A stretch of 64,000 nucleotides of DNA from Bin5 sp965261695 (GTDB taxonomy: Bacteria > Chloroflexota > Anaerolineae > Caldilineales > Caldilineaceae), in NCBI GenBank assembly GCA_965261695.1, contig OZ253474.1, positions 496,001 through 560,000 on the forward strand, given 5' to 3'. The translations under genes were made by a program, and so were the position numbers. Under the pieces are notes generated by a model that was not told where the DNA came from, made no database searches, and saw only the letters and a list, made by a program, of their open reading frames with translations. Positions 1 through 8,928 of the stretch are shown here, in pieces. Every line of letters starts with the position of its first letter. Positions within the stretch are counted from its first letter, which is position 1.

Positions 1-1
1 C

Positions 2-481
2 TATCGCTTCCTCAACACGGCGGACGCGCTGCTGGGCTATCGCGATCCCGAACGGGAATGGCTGGGCAAGTACGCCGCCCGCTTCGACGACATCGCAAAC
101 CTGGTTCCATCCCGGCTGACAGCGCTGTTGATCATCGCCAGCGCCTCCATTGCCGGTGGCAGGAGCTGCCACGCATGGCGGGTCTGGAATCGCGACGCGT
201 GCAAGACGGCCAGCCCCAACGCCGGACATCCGATGAGCGCGGCCGCCGGCGCGCTGGGCGTCGTGCTGGAGAAGACGGGGCACTACCGCTTAGGGGAAGG
301 GCTGGCAGGCGCGACAACTGAGGACATCCGACGCGGCCAGCGGCTGTTCAGCGGCAGCATCGTGCTGGGGCTGCTTAGCGTGGCGGCAGCGGTCTTGATC
401 AGATCAGGAATCAGAACTGTGGCCGCATCATGGAGCGGGTCGGAAGCGGCTCGGCGCGCAAAGGGGGTAGAGAATGGCTGA
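2..481 (+). CDS. cobD: Adenosylcobinamide-phosphate synthase CobD/CbiB, C-terminal part
   Basis: The reading frame enters from the left edge, so the 5' part is missing; about 159 codons remain. CobD/CbiB is a membrane protein that joins the aminopropanol arm to adenosylcobyric acid during cobalamin synthesis. Family landmarks are visible: NTADALLGYRDPE near the window edge, a GKYAARFDDIANLVPSRL segment, then RDACKTASPNAGHPMSAAAG, which matches the conserved R-D-x-x-x-x-x-S-P-N-x-G block. A hydrophobic stretch (SIVLGLLSVAAAVLI) lies near the end, as expected of the last membrane helix. The gene ends at a TGA and is unrelated in function to the sugar genes that follow on the opposite strand. 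The identification is firm. Confidence 0.93.
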   Translation, partial: YRFLNTADALLGYRDPEREWLGKYAARFDDIANLVPSRLTALLIIASASIAGGRSCHAWRVWNRDACKTASPNAGHPMSAAAGALGVVLEKTGHYRLGEGLAGATTEDIRRGQRLFSGSIVLGLLSVAAAVLIRSGIRTVAASWSGSEAARRAKGVENG

Positions 482-626
482 AATCGGCAGTCGCAGGATG
501 CGAAGGTAGGGACGTCAGATCTTCATCTGCAATCACGGGGACTGCGAACCTGCTGGGCGCGGCCAATGACGGCCCACAAAAGTGACGCCGATAGTCTGCG
601 AAGCGAGGAATGTGGCAGATCCCGGA

Positions 627-1277
627 TCAGATTCGCCCTGCGCACCACTGAATGCCGCGCAGGATCATCTCGCGGAAGTTCGGGTTCACGTAGGTGAGAT
701 TGTCGTGGCCTGACTGGAAGCAGAAGACGCGCGAGTTCCTGAACTGCCGCGTCCAGCCGAGCACCTTCATGCTCTCGGGGTGATCGGTGGTCAGAAGGAT
801 GCGGCTGTCCTGGCCGGCGCTGGCCATCGAATAGGTTTCGTCGTTCATCTGCCAGTCGGCGACGCCGCGTGTGATCGGGTGGTCAGGGTCGGCGACTTCG
901 ACAGTCAACTCCTGCATCATCGAGAAGCCGAAGCTGCGGTCGGGGATGCCCACCACATCCGACAGGAAGGGCCACTCCAGATAGGCGAGGATGGCGTGAT
1001 GGAGCAGGAAGATGCCCTGGCCGCTCTCGCCCAGTTGCTCAAAGACGGCCTCGGTCTTGCCATCGGGCATGCCGCGGGGCATGTTGTAGAAGAGGAGGAC
1101 ATCATAGTCCTCGCGCACCTTGGCGACATCCTCTGCCCAGTCGTCCTGATGCTGAATGTAGCTGTCCACCCCGGGCATGGCGCGGAAGATGGCGTGGAAG
1201 CCCGGCACATCAAACCCGTGTCCGCCGGTGATGACGGCCAGCGTGATCTTGTCGTTGTCGGTAAACTTTGCGCTCAT
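627..1277 (-). CDS. ThuA-like domain protein (class I glutamine amidotransferase-like fold)
   Basis: A 216-residue protein. The start chosen is the ATG at 1277, preceded by an AAAGGAC ribosome-binding sequence; an upstream in-frame start would run into the neighbouring dehydrogenase gene. The pattern is that of ThuA-like proteins: a short strand (KITLAVITGGHGFD), a central YDVLLFYNMPRG, then GIFLLHHAILAY, ITRGVADWQMNDETY and a C-terminal VFCFQSGHDNLTY...FREMILRGIQWCAG. ThuA-like proteins accompany trehalose and other sugar catabolic operons, but their reaction is not settled. Downstream of and close to the MDR dehydrogenase at 1294, so probably the last gene of a minus-strand operon. The family call is confident; the role is not. 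Confidence 0.85.
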   Translation of the reverse strand: MSAKFTDNDKITLAVITGGHGFDVPGFHAIFRAMPGVDSYIQHQDDWAEDVAKVREDYDVLLFYNMPRGMPDGKTEAVFEQLGESGQGIFLLHHAILAYLEWPFLSDVVGIPDRSFGFSMMQELTVEVADPDHPITRGVADWQMNDETYSMASAGQDSRILLTTDHPESMKVLGWTRQFRNSRVFCFQSGHDNLTYVNPNFREMILRGIQWCAGRI

Positions 1278-1293
1278 GCTTTCTGTGTCCTTT

Positions 1294-2253
1294 CTATTGC
1301 CAGTTGAATACTGTGCCCAGCATCTGGTTGGGCTGGTCGCGCAAGGTATCGTAGATGCGCTTGGCATCCTCTACCGCCACCACGTCCTTCAGCAGAGGCG
1401 CGAGATTGATCAGGCCCCGGCTGACGAGACGGCAGAGGTTGTCAAGATCGTCATTGTAGAAATGGCTGTTCTGCTTGATTGTGATTAGCCGTCGTTGCCC
1501 GATGTTGAAATTATAGCCGACCTTATCACGCCCGGCAATGAAGAGGACTTGCCCGCCGCGGCGCACGGCCTGTAAGAGTTGATCTTCCATGCCGGGCACG
1601 CCGGCAAAATCGAGCGCGGCGTCGAAACTGGCGTCGGCGATCTGTTGCGTCCAGCCGGCGCCGCTCACATTGAGCGCCTTTTCAACTGCGCCGATCCGTT
1701 GGGCGACGTCCAGACGGCGGTCGTCGATATCACAGATCGTTGTCCGCGCGCCAAAGAGGGCGGCAATTTGGGCGGCGATCTGCCCGACGCAACCGGCGCC
1801 GACGGCCAGCACGCTCTGGCCCAGCTTCAGATCGGCGTTGCGGCAGGTATTGAGCGCCACGGATGCCATTCCAAAGAGGGCCGCCTGCTGAAGGTCGACC
1901 GAAGCGGGAAGTTTGACCACCAGATCGTCTTCGGCGGCGACGACATATTCCAGATGGCCACTGGCACCGCCGCCGGCGTAGACAAGGTCACCGGGTTGAA
2001 GACGGGCGGCATCCGGCCCGGTCTCAATGACGCGGCCGACGGTCTGATAGCCGCTCGTAGCCGGCAGCCGCTCATCGGGCGGCGCGTAGTTGCCCTTGAG
2101 CAGTTGATTGCGTTCGGTACCATTGGTGATGCCGGTGTAGAGGGTCCGGATCTTGACCTGAGTGCCGACCGGCGCAGCCGGGGCGGGCCAATCGCTGACA
2201 AGGACTTTTTGCCTGGTGTGCGCATCTTGCTGCGTGATGACAATTGCTCTCAC
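1294..2253 (-). CDS. Medium-chain dehydrogenase/reductase (zinc-binding alcohol dehydrogenase superfamily)
   Basis: A 319-residue MDR protein. The N-terminal GroES-like half carries YTGITNGTERNQLL and GYQTVGRVIETG. The nucleotide-binding half has the Rossmann signature GAGCVGQIAAQIAALFGA followed by TTICDIDDRRLDVAQ, where the acidic residues after the second strand favour NAD(H). The usual catalytic-zinc cysteine is replaced by the G-I-T-N-G-T-E segment, as in the BchC-like branch of the superfamily, so this is probably a polyol or sugar dehydrogenase of that branch. It lies 16 bases upstream of the ThuA-like gene and 36 bases downstream of a sugar-phosphate isomerase-like gene, all on the minus strand. 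The substrate is unknown. Confidence 0.85.
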   Translation of the reverse strand: MRAIVITQQDAHTRQKVLVSDWPAPAAPVGTQVKIRTLYTGITNGTERNQLLKGNYAPPDERLPATSGYQTVGRVIETGPDAARLQPGDLVYAGGGASGHLEYVVAAEDDLVVKLPASVDLQQAALFGMASVALNTCRNADLKLGQSVLAVGAGCVGQIAAQIAALFGARTTICDIDDRRLDVAQRIGAVEKALNVSGAGWTQQIADASFDAALDFAGVPGMEDQLLQAVRRGGQVLFIAGRDKVGYNFNIGQRRLITIKQNSHFYNDDLDNLCRLVSRGLINLAPLLKDVVAVEDAKRIYDTLRDQPNQMLGTVFNWQ

Positions 2254-2289
2254 GAGTCATCTGATCCTTCATGCCACTGCGGTGTCGTG

Positions 2290-3123
2290 CTATCGGGTTG
2301 CAGCCGCATCGACTGCCTGAGAGAGCGTGCGGTATGAGAGGGCGGCGGCCGCCAGCGGATCATATCCGGCGGCGCCAAACAGCTGCCCGCTGACCTCGAC
2401 GGTGATGTAGCCACCGTATCCGGCTGCGTCGAGCCGACGGACGTAATCGGCGTAGTCCAACCCGCCTTCGCCCGGCAGGAGGAACTCGAACTCAGGGTAG
2501 CGGCCGCGCACATCTTTGACGTGGACGCCGGCGGCGTGGGGGACCAGCTGTTCCAACGCCTGCTGCAGTGGAACGTCGATCAACTCAAAATGGCTGTAGT
2601 CAAAGTTGAGCTTGAGACTGGGCAGATTGACGGCTTCGAGGAGCCACAACATGCGATCCGGCGCATGCACCAGGCCGCCGACGTGCGCCTCGGCGGCGAA
2701 GATTGCGCCGCACTCGGCGGCAACGGCCGCCCAATCGCCGACGCGATCAACCAGAAGCGCGCGCGCCTGCATCCAGTCGTCAATGCGCCCGCCCAAGGTG
2801 CTGGTCAGCACGGGTTGTTCGAGGCCCAACGCTGCAGCCAGCGAAAAGATGCTGCGCAGCTGTTCGAGATGCAGTTCATGCGCCTTCTGGTCCGGCTCGT
2901 AGACAGGGATGCCGACCGCCATGAGGGTGTCGATTTCGAGGCCGTGGTCGAGCGCGCGCCGGCGCAGATCGCGGCGCTGGGCGGCGTTCAATTGGTCGGG
3001 GGCGGTGGGGTAACCGGGCCCGACGCACAACTCCAGCCCGTCATAGCCGATGGCAGCGACTGCGCGCAGCATGGCAGGGTAGGGCATATTGGGCATGCCG
3101 TAGTTGCCGTAAGCGATTTTCAC
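2290..3123 (-). CDS. Sugar phosphate isomerase/epimerase (xylose isomerase-like TIM barrel)
   Basis: A 277-residue TIM-barrel protein. I chose the GTG at 3123 because it overlaps the TGA of the upstream dehydrogenase in a GTGA four-base junction typical of translational coupling; an ATG at 3138 is also in frame. Landmarks are IAYGNYGMP, YDGLELCVGPG, LKLNFDYSHFE, AGVHVKDVRGR and a final GYGGYITVEVSG. They match the AP-endonuclease-2-like isomerase fold with the metal-site residues D, H and E at the usual places. Such proteins isomerise or epimerise keto sugars, or dehydrate inositol-related compounds. With an MDR dehydrogenase on each side, a dehydrogenase-isomerase sugar route is likely. Confidence 0.85.
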   Translation of the reverse strand: MKIAYGNYGMPNMPYPAMLRAVAAIGYDGLELCVGPGYPTAPDQLNAAQRRDLRRRALDHGLEIDTLMAVGIPVYEPDQKAHELHLEQLRSIFSLAAALGLEQPVLTSTLGGRIDDWMQARALLVDRVGDWAAVAAECGAIFAAEAHVGGLVHAPDRMLWLLEAVNLPSLKLNFDYSHFELIDVPLQQALEQLVPHAAGVHVKDVRGRYPEFEFLLPGEGGLDYADYVRRLDAAGYGGYITVEVSGQLFGAAGYDPLAAAALSYRTLSQAVDAAATR

Positions 3124-4142
3124 TGTTCGTCCGTCCAATCGAAGAGCAGGCCCATGTGGGAATCGGGCTGTTCACGCAGTCCGGCGTAGGCCTGCGGCGC
3201 GTCAGCGGGACTGAGAACATGGGTGACCAGGGGTGCGATACACAGATTTTGCTGCGCCATCAGGCGAAAGATTATTTCGGCATTGCGCGTCATGGAATGT
3301 TTTTGGAAGGGGCTGTGGTGGCGCGGGTAGCGCCATTCATGCGCGCCGCGCAGCATCACCGAGCCGTTGCGCCACAAATGGACATGGTTGAGAAACGGGG
3401 TCAGGTCGGTCTCGTGCTCTTTGCGCGGCGAACCGAGGAGGACGACGATGCCCTCACCGTCGCGACCGGTCAATGAGACGGCCAACTCGGCTGCCTGCGC
3501 AGTGCCCGACGCTTCCACGACGACATCCACGCCCCGCCCCTGCGTCAACTCCATCACGGCGTCGTGGACTTTCTCTTCGCCGGCATTCAGCGTTTGGGTG
3601 AGGCCGCAGGCGCGGGCCAGGTCAAGACGAGCGGCGTTCAGGTCGATGGCGATCACTTCGGCGCCGGCCAGGCGCAACAGTTGAGCAGCCAGGTTGCCGA
3701 CCAGTCCCATGCCGATGACGACGACCCGATCTCCCAGCTCAACCTGGCCGACGCGCAGGGCGGTCATCGCCACGAGCGCAAGCCCGACGAGGGCGCTGTC
3801 CCTGGCGTCAACCGCCTGCGGCACAGCGATGCGAAACGCACTGGCCAAGGTGTGGCTGACATGGGGTGTGTGGCTGAAGAGCAGGTCACCGACGCGCGCA
3901 TCGGAGACATTTTCGCCCACGGCGATGACTTTGCCAACGGCGCGGTTGCCCGGTATGAAGGGATAGTCAACCTGCTGCAGGCCGGTCAGCTTAGCCAGTT
4001 CGGTGCCGGCGCTGATCAGGCTGTAGCGGGTCCGGAGCAGGACGTCGTCGGGTCCAAGCTCAAAGCGCTCGTGGACAGGCTCGAGGGCTACGCGGCCAAC
4101 TCCAGGAAAAAGGATTTTGTGAATATCGATCTGGTGAGCCAT
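3120..4142 (-). CDS. MDR dehydrogenase, L-threonine/sorbitol dehydrogenase-like
   Basis: A 340-residue medium-chain dehydrogenase. The N-terminal domain shows LRTRYSLISAGTELAKL and YPFIPGNRAVGKVIAVGENV; the coenzyme domain shows VVIGMGLVGNLAAQLLRLAGA with IAIDLNAARLDLARA after it. It continues as GRGVDVVVEASGTAQA and VVLLGSPR, both usual in the family. As in the other MDR gene here, the catalytic-zinc cysteine is replaced by SLISAGTE, so it is not a classical zinc alcohol dehydrogenase. Its TGA overlaps the start of the isomerase gene, so the two are co-translated. It probably oxidises a sugar, polyol or cyclitol; the substrate cannot be read from the sequence. Confidence 0.85.
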   Translation of the reverse strand: MAHQIDIHKILFPGVGRVALEPVHERFELGPDDVLLRTRYSLISAGTELAKLTGLQQVDYPFIPGNRAVGKVIAVGENVSDARVGDLLFSHTPHVSHTLASAFRIAVPQAVDARDSALVGLALVAMTALRVGQVELGDRVVVIGMGLVGNLAAQLLRLAGAEVIAIDLNAARLDLARACGLTQTLNAGEEKVHDAVMELTQGRGVDVVVEASGTAQAAELAVSLTGRDGEGIVVLLGSPRKEHETDLTPFLNHVHLWRNGSVMLRGAHEWRYPRHHSPFQKHSMTRNAEIIFRLMAQQNLCIAPLVTHVLSPADAPQAYAGLREQPDSHMGLLFDWTDEQ

Positions 4143-4193
4143 TGCTTGGTCTCTGCCTTTGGCGGCGCCGCTGGCGGCCGTACTGTTAGGCGG

Positions 4194-5795
4194 CTACACT
4201 TTGACTTCAAATTCGCTCTGCTCCTGCATCTGGCGATCCAGGTCGGCAAGCGATGCCTGCGTCGAACTGCTCTCAATCGCATAAGCCCAACGGCCTTGAA
4301 ACTGCACAGCCGTGACCGACTTGGCTGGGAAAGTCAGGCGGCACTTGTCCGCCTCAGAAATCGCCGCGTGTAGCGGTGTCGGGCTGACCGCGTCGGGATC
4401 GTTCGCTGTATTCTCGGCGCGGATATCGGGCGCCGTCAACCTTTCGGCGGAGATGCCGGACGGTGTGAAGGCGTGCGGGAGCAGAAGGTGGGCGTCAAAA
4501 TCCGTCGAAAGGTCGTTGTTAACGACGGTGACGAACAGCCCGTCCTGCGAGGCGGTGGCCGACAACGACAGCGCGGGCCGGGTTGAACCGTCGGGAAAGC
4601 GCAGTTGCGGCGCGCCAGCCAAGTCGCAATCCAGGAGGATGCCGTTGCGGTGCGGCTTGTACATTCTGAATACATGATAGGTCGGTGTTTTGACCGCCAG
4701 GGGCCCGTAGGTATGGACCAGACATTGGAGCGCGTTGACCGTCATCGACATGTTGGCCATGTAGAGCGTATCGGCAAAACTGTGAAGGAGATGAAAGCCG
4801 GTGGCGGTGAAGAGCGCGTCGCGCAGCGTGTTGGCCTGGTGGAACCGGTTGGTAATCCAGACGCCTTTGTACCACGTCCCCCACTCGCCGAGGGCCAGAC
4901 CGATAGGGTGGCGGTTTGTGCTATAGGCCCCGACCAGATTGGCGGCGCGGCGCAGCTCGGCCGCCAGGATGTCCAATTCGCCCAGGAGACGGTAGTGGTC
5001 CTCATCGGGAAAGTCGCGATCGGTCAGGTCGCGGCCCTGATAGATATGGTCCGAGATGTAGTCAACCATGTGGAGCATGTTGGGCGTCTGTTGCATGCCG
5101 GCCAGGTAGTCGGCGTCCCAGTCGCGATAGAGGAGGCAGGCGCCGCAGGCGATCAGCTTGACTGCGGAGGCCTTATCGCGGTCGCCCGTGCCCAGCATGC
5201 GCAGCTTGTTGGAGTAGCGGCGGTAGGCGGCGACGTAGTCCTGCGAACGGAACTGCCCGCCGGAGTGCCAGCTCTCGTTGCCTATGTCCCAGAGTCTGAC
5301 GCGCCAGGGATGCTCCTGCCCGTTGGCGCGGCGCAGGCGAACGATCTCGCTGTCATGGTCGGCGTTGCAGTATTCGACCCAGTCGCGCCCCTCCTGCACC
5401 GTGCCGCTGGCGACGTTGAGCACGAGGTAGGGTTCGGCGCCGATGGCCTGGCAGAAGCGCATGTATTCGTGGGTGCCGAAGGCGTTGTTTTCGGGGATGC
5501 CCCATTCGATGTTGTAGCGGAGCGGCCGTTGATGCGGCGGCCCGATGCCGTCGCGCCAGTGGTAGTATTCGGCCCAGTTGCCGCCGGGCCAGCGCACGGA
5601 CGGCAGCGCAAGTTCGGCCAGGGCCTCAAGCGTATCGCGGCGCAGACCGTCCTCGTGGGGAATGTCGGAGCCCTGCCCGACCCAGATGCCGTCGTCGATG
5701 CAGCGGCCGAAGTGTTCGGCGAAGCTGCTGTAGAGATAGGGGCTGACGGTCGGCGCGCCAATGCGCGGGGTCAGCCTGATGATGGAATCTGTCAT
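4194..5795 (-). CDS. Alpha-L-arabinofuranosidase, glycoside hydrolase family 51
   Basis: A 533-residue enzyme with a cytoplasmic-type N-terminus and no signal peptide, as in other GH51 enzymes. The start is set at the ATG at 5795, where similarity begins (SPYLYSSFAEHFGRCIDDGIW). The barrel carries LPSVRWPGGNWAEYYHWRDG. The acid/base glutamate is E174 in WDIGNESWHSGG and the nucleophile E304 in LALGEWGTWYKG. The C-terminal part forms the usual beta-sandwich. The enzyme releases arabinose from short arabino-oligosaccharides after uptake. It heads a minus-strand set with two dehydrogenases and an isomerase, which could process the released sugar. High confidence in the family. Confidence 0.94.
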   Translation of the reverse strand: MTDSIIRLTPRIGAPTVSPYLYSSFAEHFGRCIDDGIWVGQGSDIPHEDGLRRDTLEALAELALPSVRWPGGNWAEYYHWRDGIGPPHQRPLRYNIEWGIPENNAFGTHEYMRFCQAIGAEPYLVLNVASGTVQEGRDWVEYCNADHDSEIVRLRRANGQEHPWRVRLWDIGNESWHSGGQFRSQDYVAAYRRYSNKLRMLGTGDRDKASAVKLIACGACLLYRDWDADYLAGMQQTPNMLHMVDYISDHIYQGRDLTDRDFPDEDHYRLLGELDILAAELRRAANLVGAYSTNRHPIGLALGEWGTWYKGVWITNRFHQANTLRDALFTATGFHLLHSFADTLYMANMSMTVNALQCLVHTYGPLAVKTPTYHVFRMYKPHRNGILLDCDLAGAPQLRFPDGSTRPALSLSATASQDGLFVTVVNNDLSTDFDAHLLLPHAFTPSGISAERLTAPDIRAENTANDPDAVSPTPLHAAISEADKCRLTFPAKSVTAVQFQGRWAYAIESSSTQASLADLDRQMQEQSEFEVKV

Positions 5796-5931
5796 GTCTT
5801 TAGGCAGGGTGGGGGAACTGTATGCCGGTTTAGGCCCCGCCCTTCGAACTTGGTTTTCTTGCGGAGAAGCTCCGCCTGGGCTATAAGAGTTGTGTGAACT
5901 GACCACGACGCGGCAGTTACCGGAGTCCAGC

Positions 5932-6870
5932 ATGCCACGTTCCAGCGCTCAACGCAACGACGGTGAAAGTAAGGGCGGACGCGCCGGCGGCGAGGCCAAC
6001 TCCTGGCAGGACGCTTTCGGCGCGGCGCTGGAACAGGCGGACCTGGCGAGCGCTATCTTGGTCCTGGACGGGCAGAAGACGGGGCACGCCGGAACGCCGC
6101 GCCAGGCGGTCACGCTGCAGGCGGCCAAACTGGTGCGCGCCCACTACGACGAATGGCCGGCGTCAGTATACAGAACGGGCGCTGCCTTTACGCGCTCCGA
6201 AAACGAAGGCGCCCAGGAGATCGGCCTCGTGCTGCTGGCGCCTTTCTACGCGCACAACCCGCCCGAAGTCAGCGCGATCGTTTTGAAGCTGGCAGACAGC
6301 GATCATTGGGAGGTCAGAGAGTGGGCGGCCAGCGCGCTGAGAAGGATCATTAGCGATGATTTCGCGGCCATTTTTGAGACGCTGAAAGATTGGGCTGGGC
6401 ACGCCTCGCCCAATGTGCGGCGGGCGGTCGCGGTCGCGAGCGGCTCTGCGTCGAGGGAGTGCACGCAGGAGGAGTGCCGCCTGCTGCTGGAGATACTGGC
6501 ACCGCTGCTCGTGGATGACGACCCCTATGTACGCAAGAATCTGGGCGCGTTCGCGATTGGCGACAGTTTCATGAAGAGCCAGCCGGCGCTAGTTGCCGAG
6601 TGGCTGGGGCAGGCCAGCGCCAGTCCGAGGGCACAGTGGAACGTGGCGATGGCGCTGTCGGCGGCTGAGGCGACAAAGCAGTTTCCGATTCTGTCGGTGC
6701 TGCTGCGGCAACTTGCGGCGGATGAGCGCAGCGTTGTGCGCAGGGCCACTTACAGGGCCGTTCTGAACCTGGCTAAACGCATTCCCGAAGAGATTGGGCC
6801 GCTGGCGGAGAGCAGGGCGACGGACCCGCGGCGGTCACACGTTCACGCGCACGTCCACGCCAAGCTGTAG
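5932..6870 (+). CDS. HEAT-repeat / DNA-alkylation-repeat-like protein
   Basis: A 312-residue all-helical protein that faces away from the GH51 gene. The ATG at 5932 follows GGAG; a TTG at 5890 is a weaker alternative. Repeated helical pairs are visible: DSDHWEVREWAASALRRI, then HASPNVRRAVAVASG, then DDPYVRKNLGAFAIGDS and ERSVVRRATYRAVLNLAKR. The W-E-V-R-E-W-A and S-P-N-V-R-R-A-V pieces resemble the AlkD-like DNA alkylation repeat proteins. I cannot place the aspartate and aromatic residues of a true AlkD glycosylase site, so DNA-repair activity is only a possibility. The acidic, polar N-terminus (about 30 residues) is probably disordered. It seems unconnected to its sugar-related neighbours. 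Confidence 0.75.
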   Translation: MPRSSAQRNDGESKGGRAGGEANSWQDAFGAALEQADLASAILVLDGQKTGHAGTPRQAVTLQAAKLVRAHYDEWPASVYRTGAAFTRSENEGAQEIGLVLLAPFYAHNPPEVSAIVLKLADSDHWEVREWAASALRRIISDDFAAIFETLKDWAGHASPNVRRAVAVASGSASRECTQEECRLLLEILAPLLVDDDPYVRKNLGAFAIGDSFMKSQPALVAEWLGQASASPRAQWNVAMALSAAEATKQFPILSVLLRQLAADERSVVRRATYRAVLNLAKRIPEEIGPLAESRATDPRRSHVHAHVHAKL

Positions 6871-6901
6871 GGCGAGACCCGATTTGCGGTCCACCATGCG
6901 C

Positions 6902-6972
6902 TGAATAGGGGCTGGCAATTGGCCGGACCAGCCTTAGGCCGCCTTTCAAACAGGCAGCCAGCCCCTTATTCA
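6902..6972. terminator. Long inverted repeat between convergent genes
   Basis: Arms 6902-6916 and 6957-6972 are complementary (TGAATAGGGGCTGGC and its reverse complement with one extra base), separated by a 40-base loop that itself can pair through GGCC and GCC runs. It lies between the convergent ends of the HEAT-repeat gene and the GH127-like gene, the right place for a bidirectional terminator, although no T tract follows on either strand. Confidence 0.5.
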
Positions 6973-6995
6973 ACGACGGCGCGCTATCTGCCAAC

Positions 6996-8891
6996 CTACC
7001 AGTTGACGATTGTGCGTTCGGGCACGAAACGTGTCGCGCTCTTCAGCGGCGCTGAATCCTGCCGCATATGATCGCGGCGGTAGAAGGGGTAGGTGGTCGG
7101 ATCTTCATCGCGCGGGGAGATGTCGACAACGGTGCTGCCGCGGAAGGTGCAGCGGTATTGTGTCTCGCGCACTTTGCTGGTGCTGTTGCCGGGACGGTGG
7201 GCGTTGCCGGTATAGGTGGCCTCGGATTCCTGGATGGGGAAGACGAGCGCGATGGTATCGCCCGGTTTGAGTTCGTCCAACACCAGGTAGTTGCCAAGGC
7301 GAACGCCGTCGCGTGCGATGCCGTTGACGCGTGTCTGCAAACCCTGCCTTGGAATCCATGAAGCCAGGCGTATTGCGACACGCTGAGCGTTTTTGACGTG
7401 GACCAATACCTTGCCTTCGTAGGGTAGGAAGCTATCGACATCCGCCCACGCCGAAGCTCGGTTGAGCAGCAGGTTGATGGTAACGGTGCCCTGATCGTGG
7501 CGCAGGGCACCCTCCCAGGCATAGTAGAGCGCCCTAGGGGCATTGGCGCTGCAACACTGCATGACCCATGGTTGGGGAATGCCGACGGGCGTGGCGCAGG
7601 AGCCGAAGAGGCCTAACGTGCGCTGGATCACGTTCTCGTCGCACTCTCCCTGCTTGGTCTGGTTGAGGGGGACGGAGGGGTCGCGGTGGGGCGGGGTGGC
7701 CTCCATGACGCGGCGCAAGATGTCGGGGTCGATGAGTTGCTGTTCGGCCAGGTGGTTGCGCACGATCGTATCGACGATGTCCCAGTAGTCGCCAGCGCCG
7801 GTATCGCTGAGACGGACGCCGAGCCGGAGAAGGTCGAAGAAGGTACAGGCCTCGTTCATGCCGACGTGACTGCCACCCCAGAAGGGAGCGGTAACCCAGC
7901 CCAGCTTGGCGACGCCGATGGTCATGGCGAACTCGAAGCCGCGCTGGGCGAACTCGAGCACGCGGGCGTCGTTGGCCATGTGGGCGTACTCCAACATGCC
8001 GGCGAGGATCAGCAGCCGGTTGTGGGCGTGGAAGTTGAAGTGACCCAACTCGTTTCCGGCGACCATGACCGGCTCGGGGTTGCCGCCCCAGAAGCGGGGC
8101 TGCATACAGAAGCGCGACAGGCGGCCTGCCAAGTCGAGGGCGCGTTCGTCCCCGCTTTCGCGATACCAGAGGGGGAGTACGCGGATGATGTCACCATAGT
8201 AGCTGGTTACCGAGCCTTCGGCGTTGTTGTAGTCATCTTCGGGCTCATCGGTATGGCGCCAGCCGGAGCGGGGGTAGCCGCACACTTCGGCGAAGCCGCC
8301 GTCGGGGTAGTAGGCGTAGTCATCCTTGTAGACCGCGATCTGGATCAGCCCATCCACCATCTTGCGAATACGCGTTTCCCAAGCCGGGTCGCCGCTCAGC
8401 TCGCGCCAGAAGATCATCGCCTCGAGCAGGTGGGCCTGTGCGACGGTGACGGCAAAGTCTTCGGGGATGATCCCCCTGTGCGAGTGCCCGTACTCCGAAT
8501 GCCAGGGCTTGTCGGGGTGAAAAACGTTGTAGTAGAGCCCATCGTCCGGCGACGTGTCGCGCAGGACACGCTCCATCAGGCCGACCTCGGTGTTGAGATG
8601 GGCGGTGCTGCCGCTCATCAGGCGCAGGAGCGGGAGGGTTGGCGCCAGGAGCGCGTCGCAGGTTGCGTCGGCGGCGTGATGGTGCATGGTGGCAGGATTG
8701 CGGGCGTAGTGGACCAGGAACCACATCTGGTGATCGAGGTCGGGGTCGATGGCGCCGGCGATGCCGTTGATGGCGAAGGCGGCGCGGTCGGCGAGGTCGA
8801 GCGTATCCGGCACCTCGGCGTGATAGCGTTGGCCCGGGACCTTGGGCGCTGGGAATACGGGCGGCGGGTAGGCTGAACTGTCGTTGCTCAT
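6996..8891 (-). CDS. GH127-like glycoside hydrolase (beta-L-arabinofuranosidase family, DUF1680-type)
   Basis: A 631-residue protein that starts at the ATG at 8891 behind AAAGGACTCCTCC. An (alpha/alpha)-barrel domain with aromatic-rich helices fills the first 430 residues, followed by a beta-rich C-terminal domain. The key sign is the zinc/nucleophile site of GH127: an E-x-C pair in MNEACTFFD (E347, C349) and a cysteine doublet in MQCCSANAPRAL (C446, C447). In that family one cysteine of the doublet is the catalytic nucleophile. No signal peptide is seen, so it would act on imported oligosaccharides. It lies downstream of a sugar ABC transporter on the same strand. Similarity outside the metal site looks distant, so a different GH127-related family is possible. 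Confidence 0.72.
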   Translation of the reverse strand: MSNDSSAYPPPVFPAPKVPGQRYHAEVPDTLDLADRAAFAINGIAGAIDPDLDHQMWFLVHYARNPATMHHHAADATCDALLAPTLPLLRLMSGSTAHLNTEVGLMERVLRDTSPDDGLYYNVFHPDKPWHSEYGHSHRGIIPEDFAVTVAQAHLLEAMIFWRELSGDPAWETRIRKMVDGLIQIAVYKDDYAYYPDGGFAEVCGYPRSGWRHTDEPEDDYNNAEGSVTSYYGDIIRVLPLWYRESGDERALDLAGRLSRFCMQPRFWGGNPEPVMVAGNELGHFNFHAHNRLLILAGMLEYAHMANDARVLEFAQRGFEFAMTIGVAKLGWVTAPFWGGSHVGMNEACTFFDLLRLGVRLSDTGAGDYWDIVDTIVRNHLAEQQLIDPDILRRVMEATPPHRDPSVPLNQTKQGECDENVIQRTLGLFGSCATPVGIPQPWVMQCCSANAPRALYYAWEGALRHDQGTVTINLLLNRASAWADVDSFLPYEGKVLVHVKNAQRVAIRLASWIPRQGLQTRVNGIARDGVRLGNYLVLDELKPGDTIALVFPIQESEATYTGNAHRPGNSTSKVRETQYRCTFRGSTVVDISPRDEDPTTYPFYRRDHMRQDSAPLKSATRFVPERTIVNW

Positions 8892-8928
8892 CGTGGAGGA
8901 GTCCTTTCTGGCTGGCCTCAGGACGCAG

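Noticed and set aside
780..1307. Long open frame on the plus strand opposite the ThuA-like gene
   Set aside because: It is the antisense image of a clearly conserved minus-strand gene and has no family motif of its own.
5861..5875. GCGGAG-AAG-CTCCGC hairpin in the divergent region between GH51 and the HEAT-repeat gene
   Set aside because: Only six base pairs, with no clear relation to a promoter; may be chance in GC-rich DNA.
4605..5897. 430-codon open frame on the plus strand opposite the GH51 gene
   Set aside because: It results from high GC content on the strand opposite a well-conserved arabinofuranosidase; no recognisable domain.
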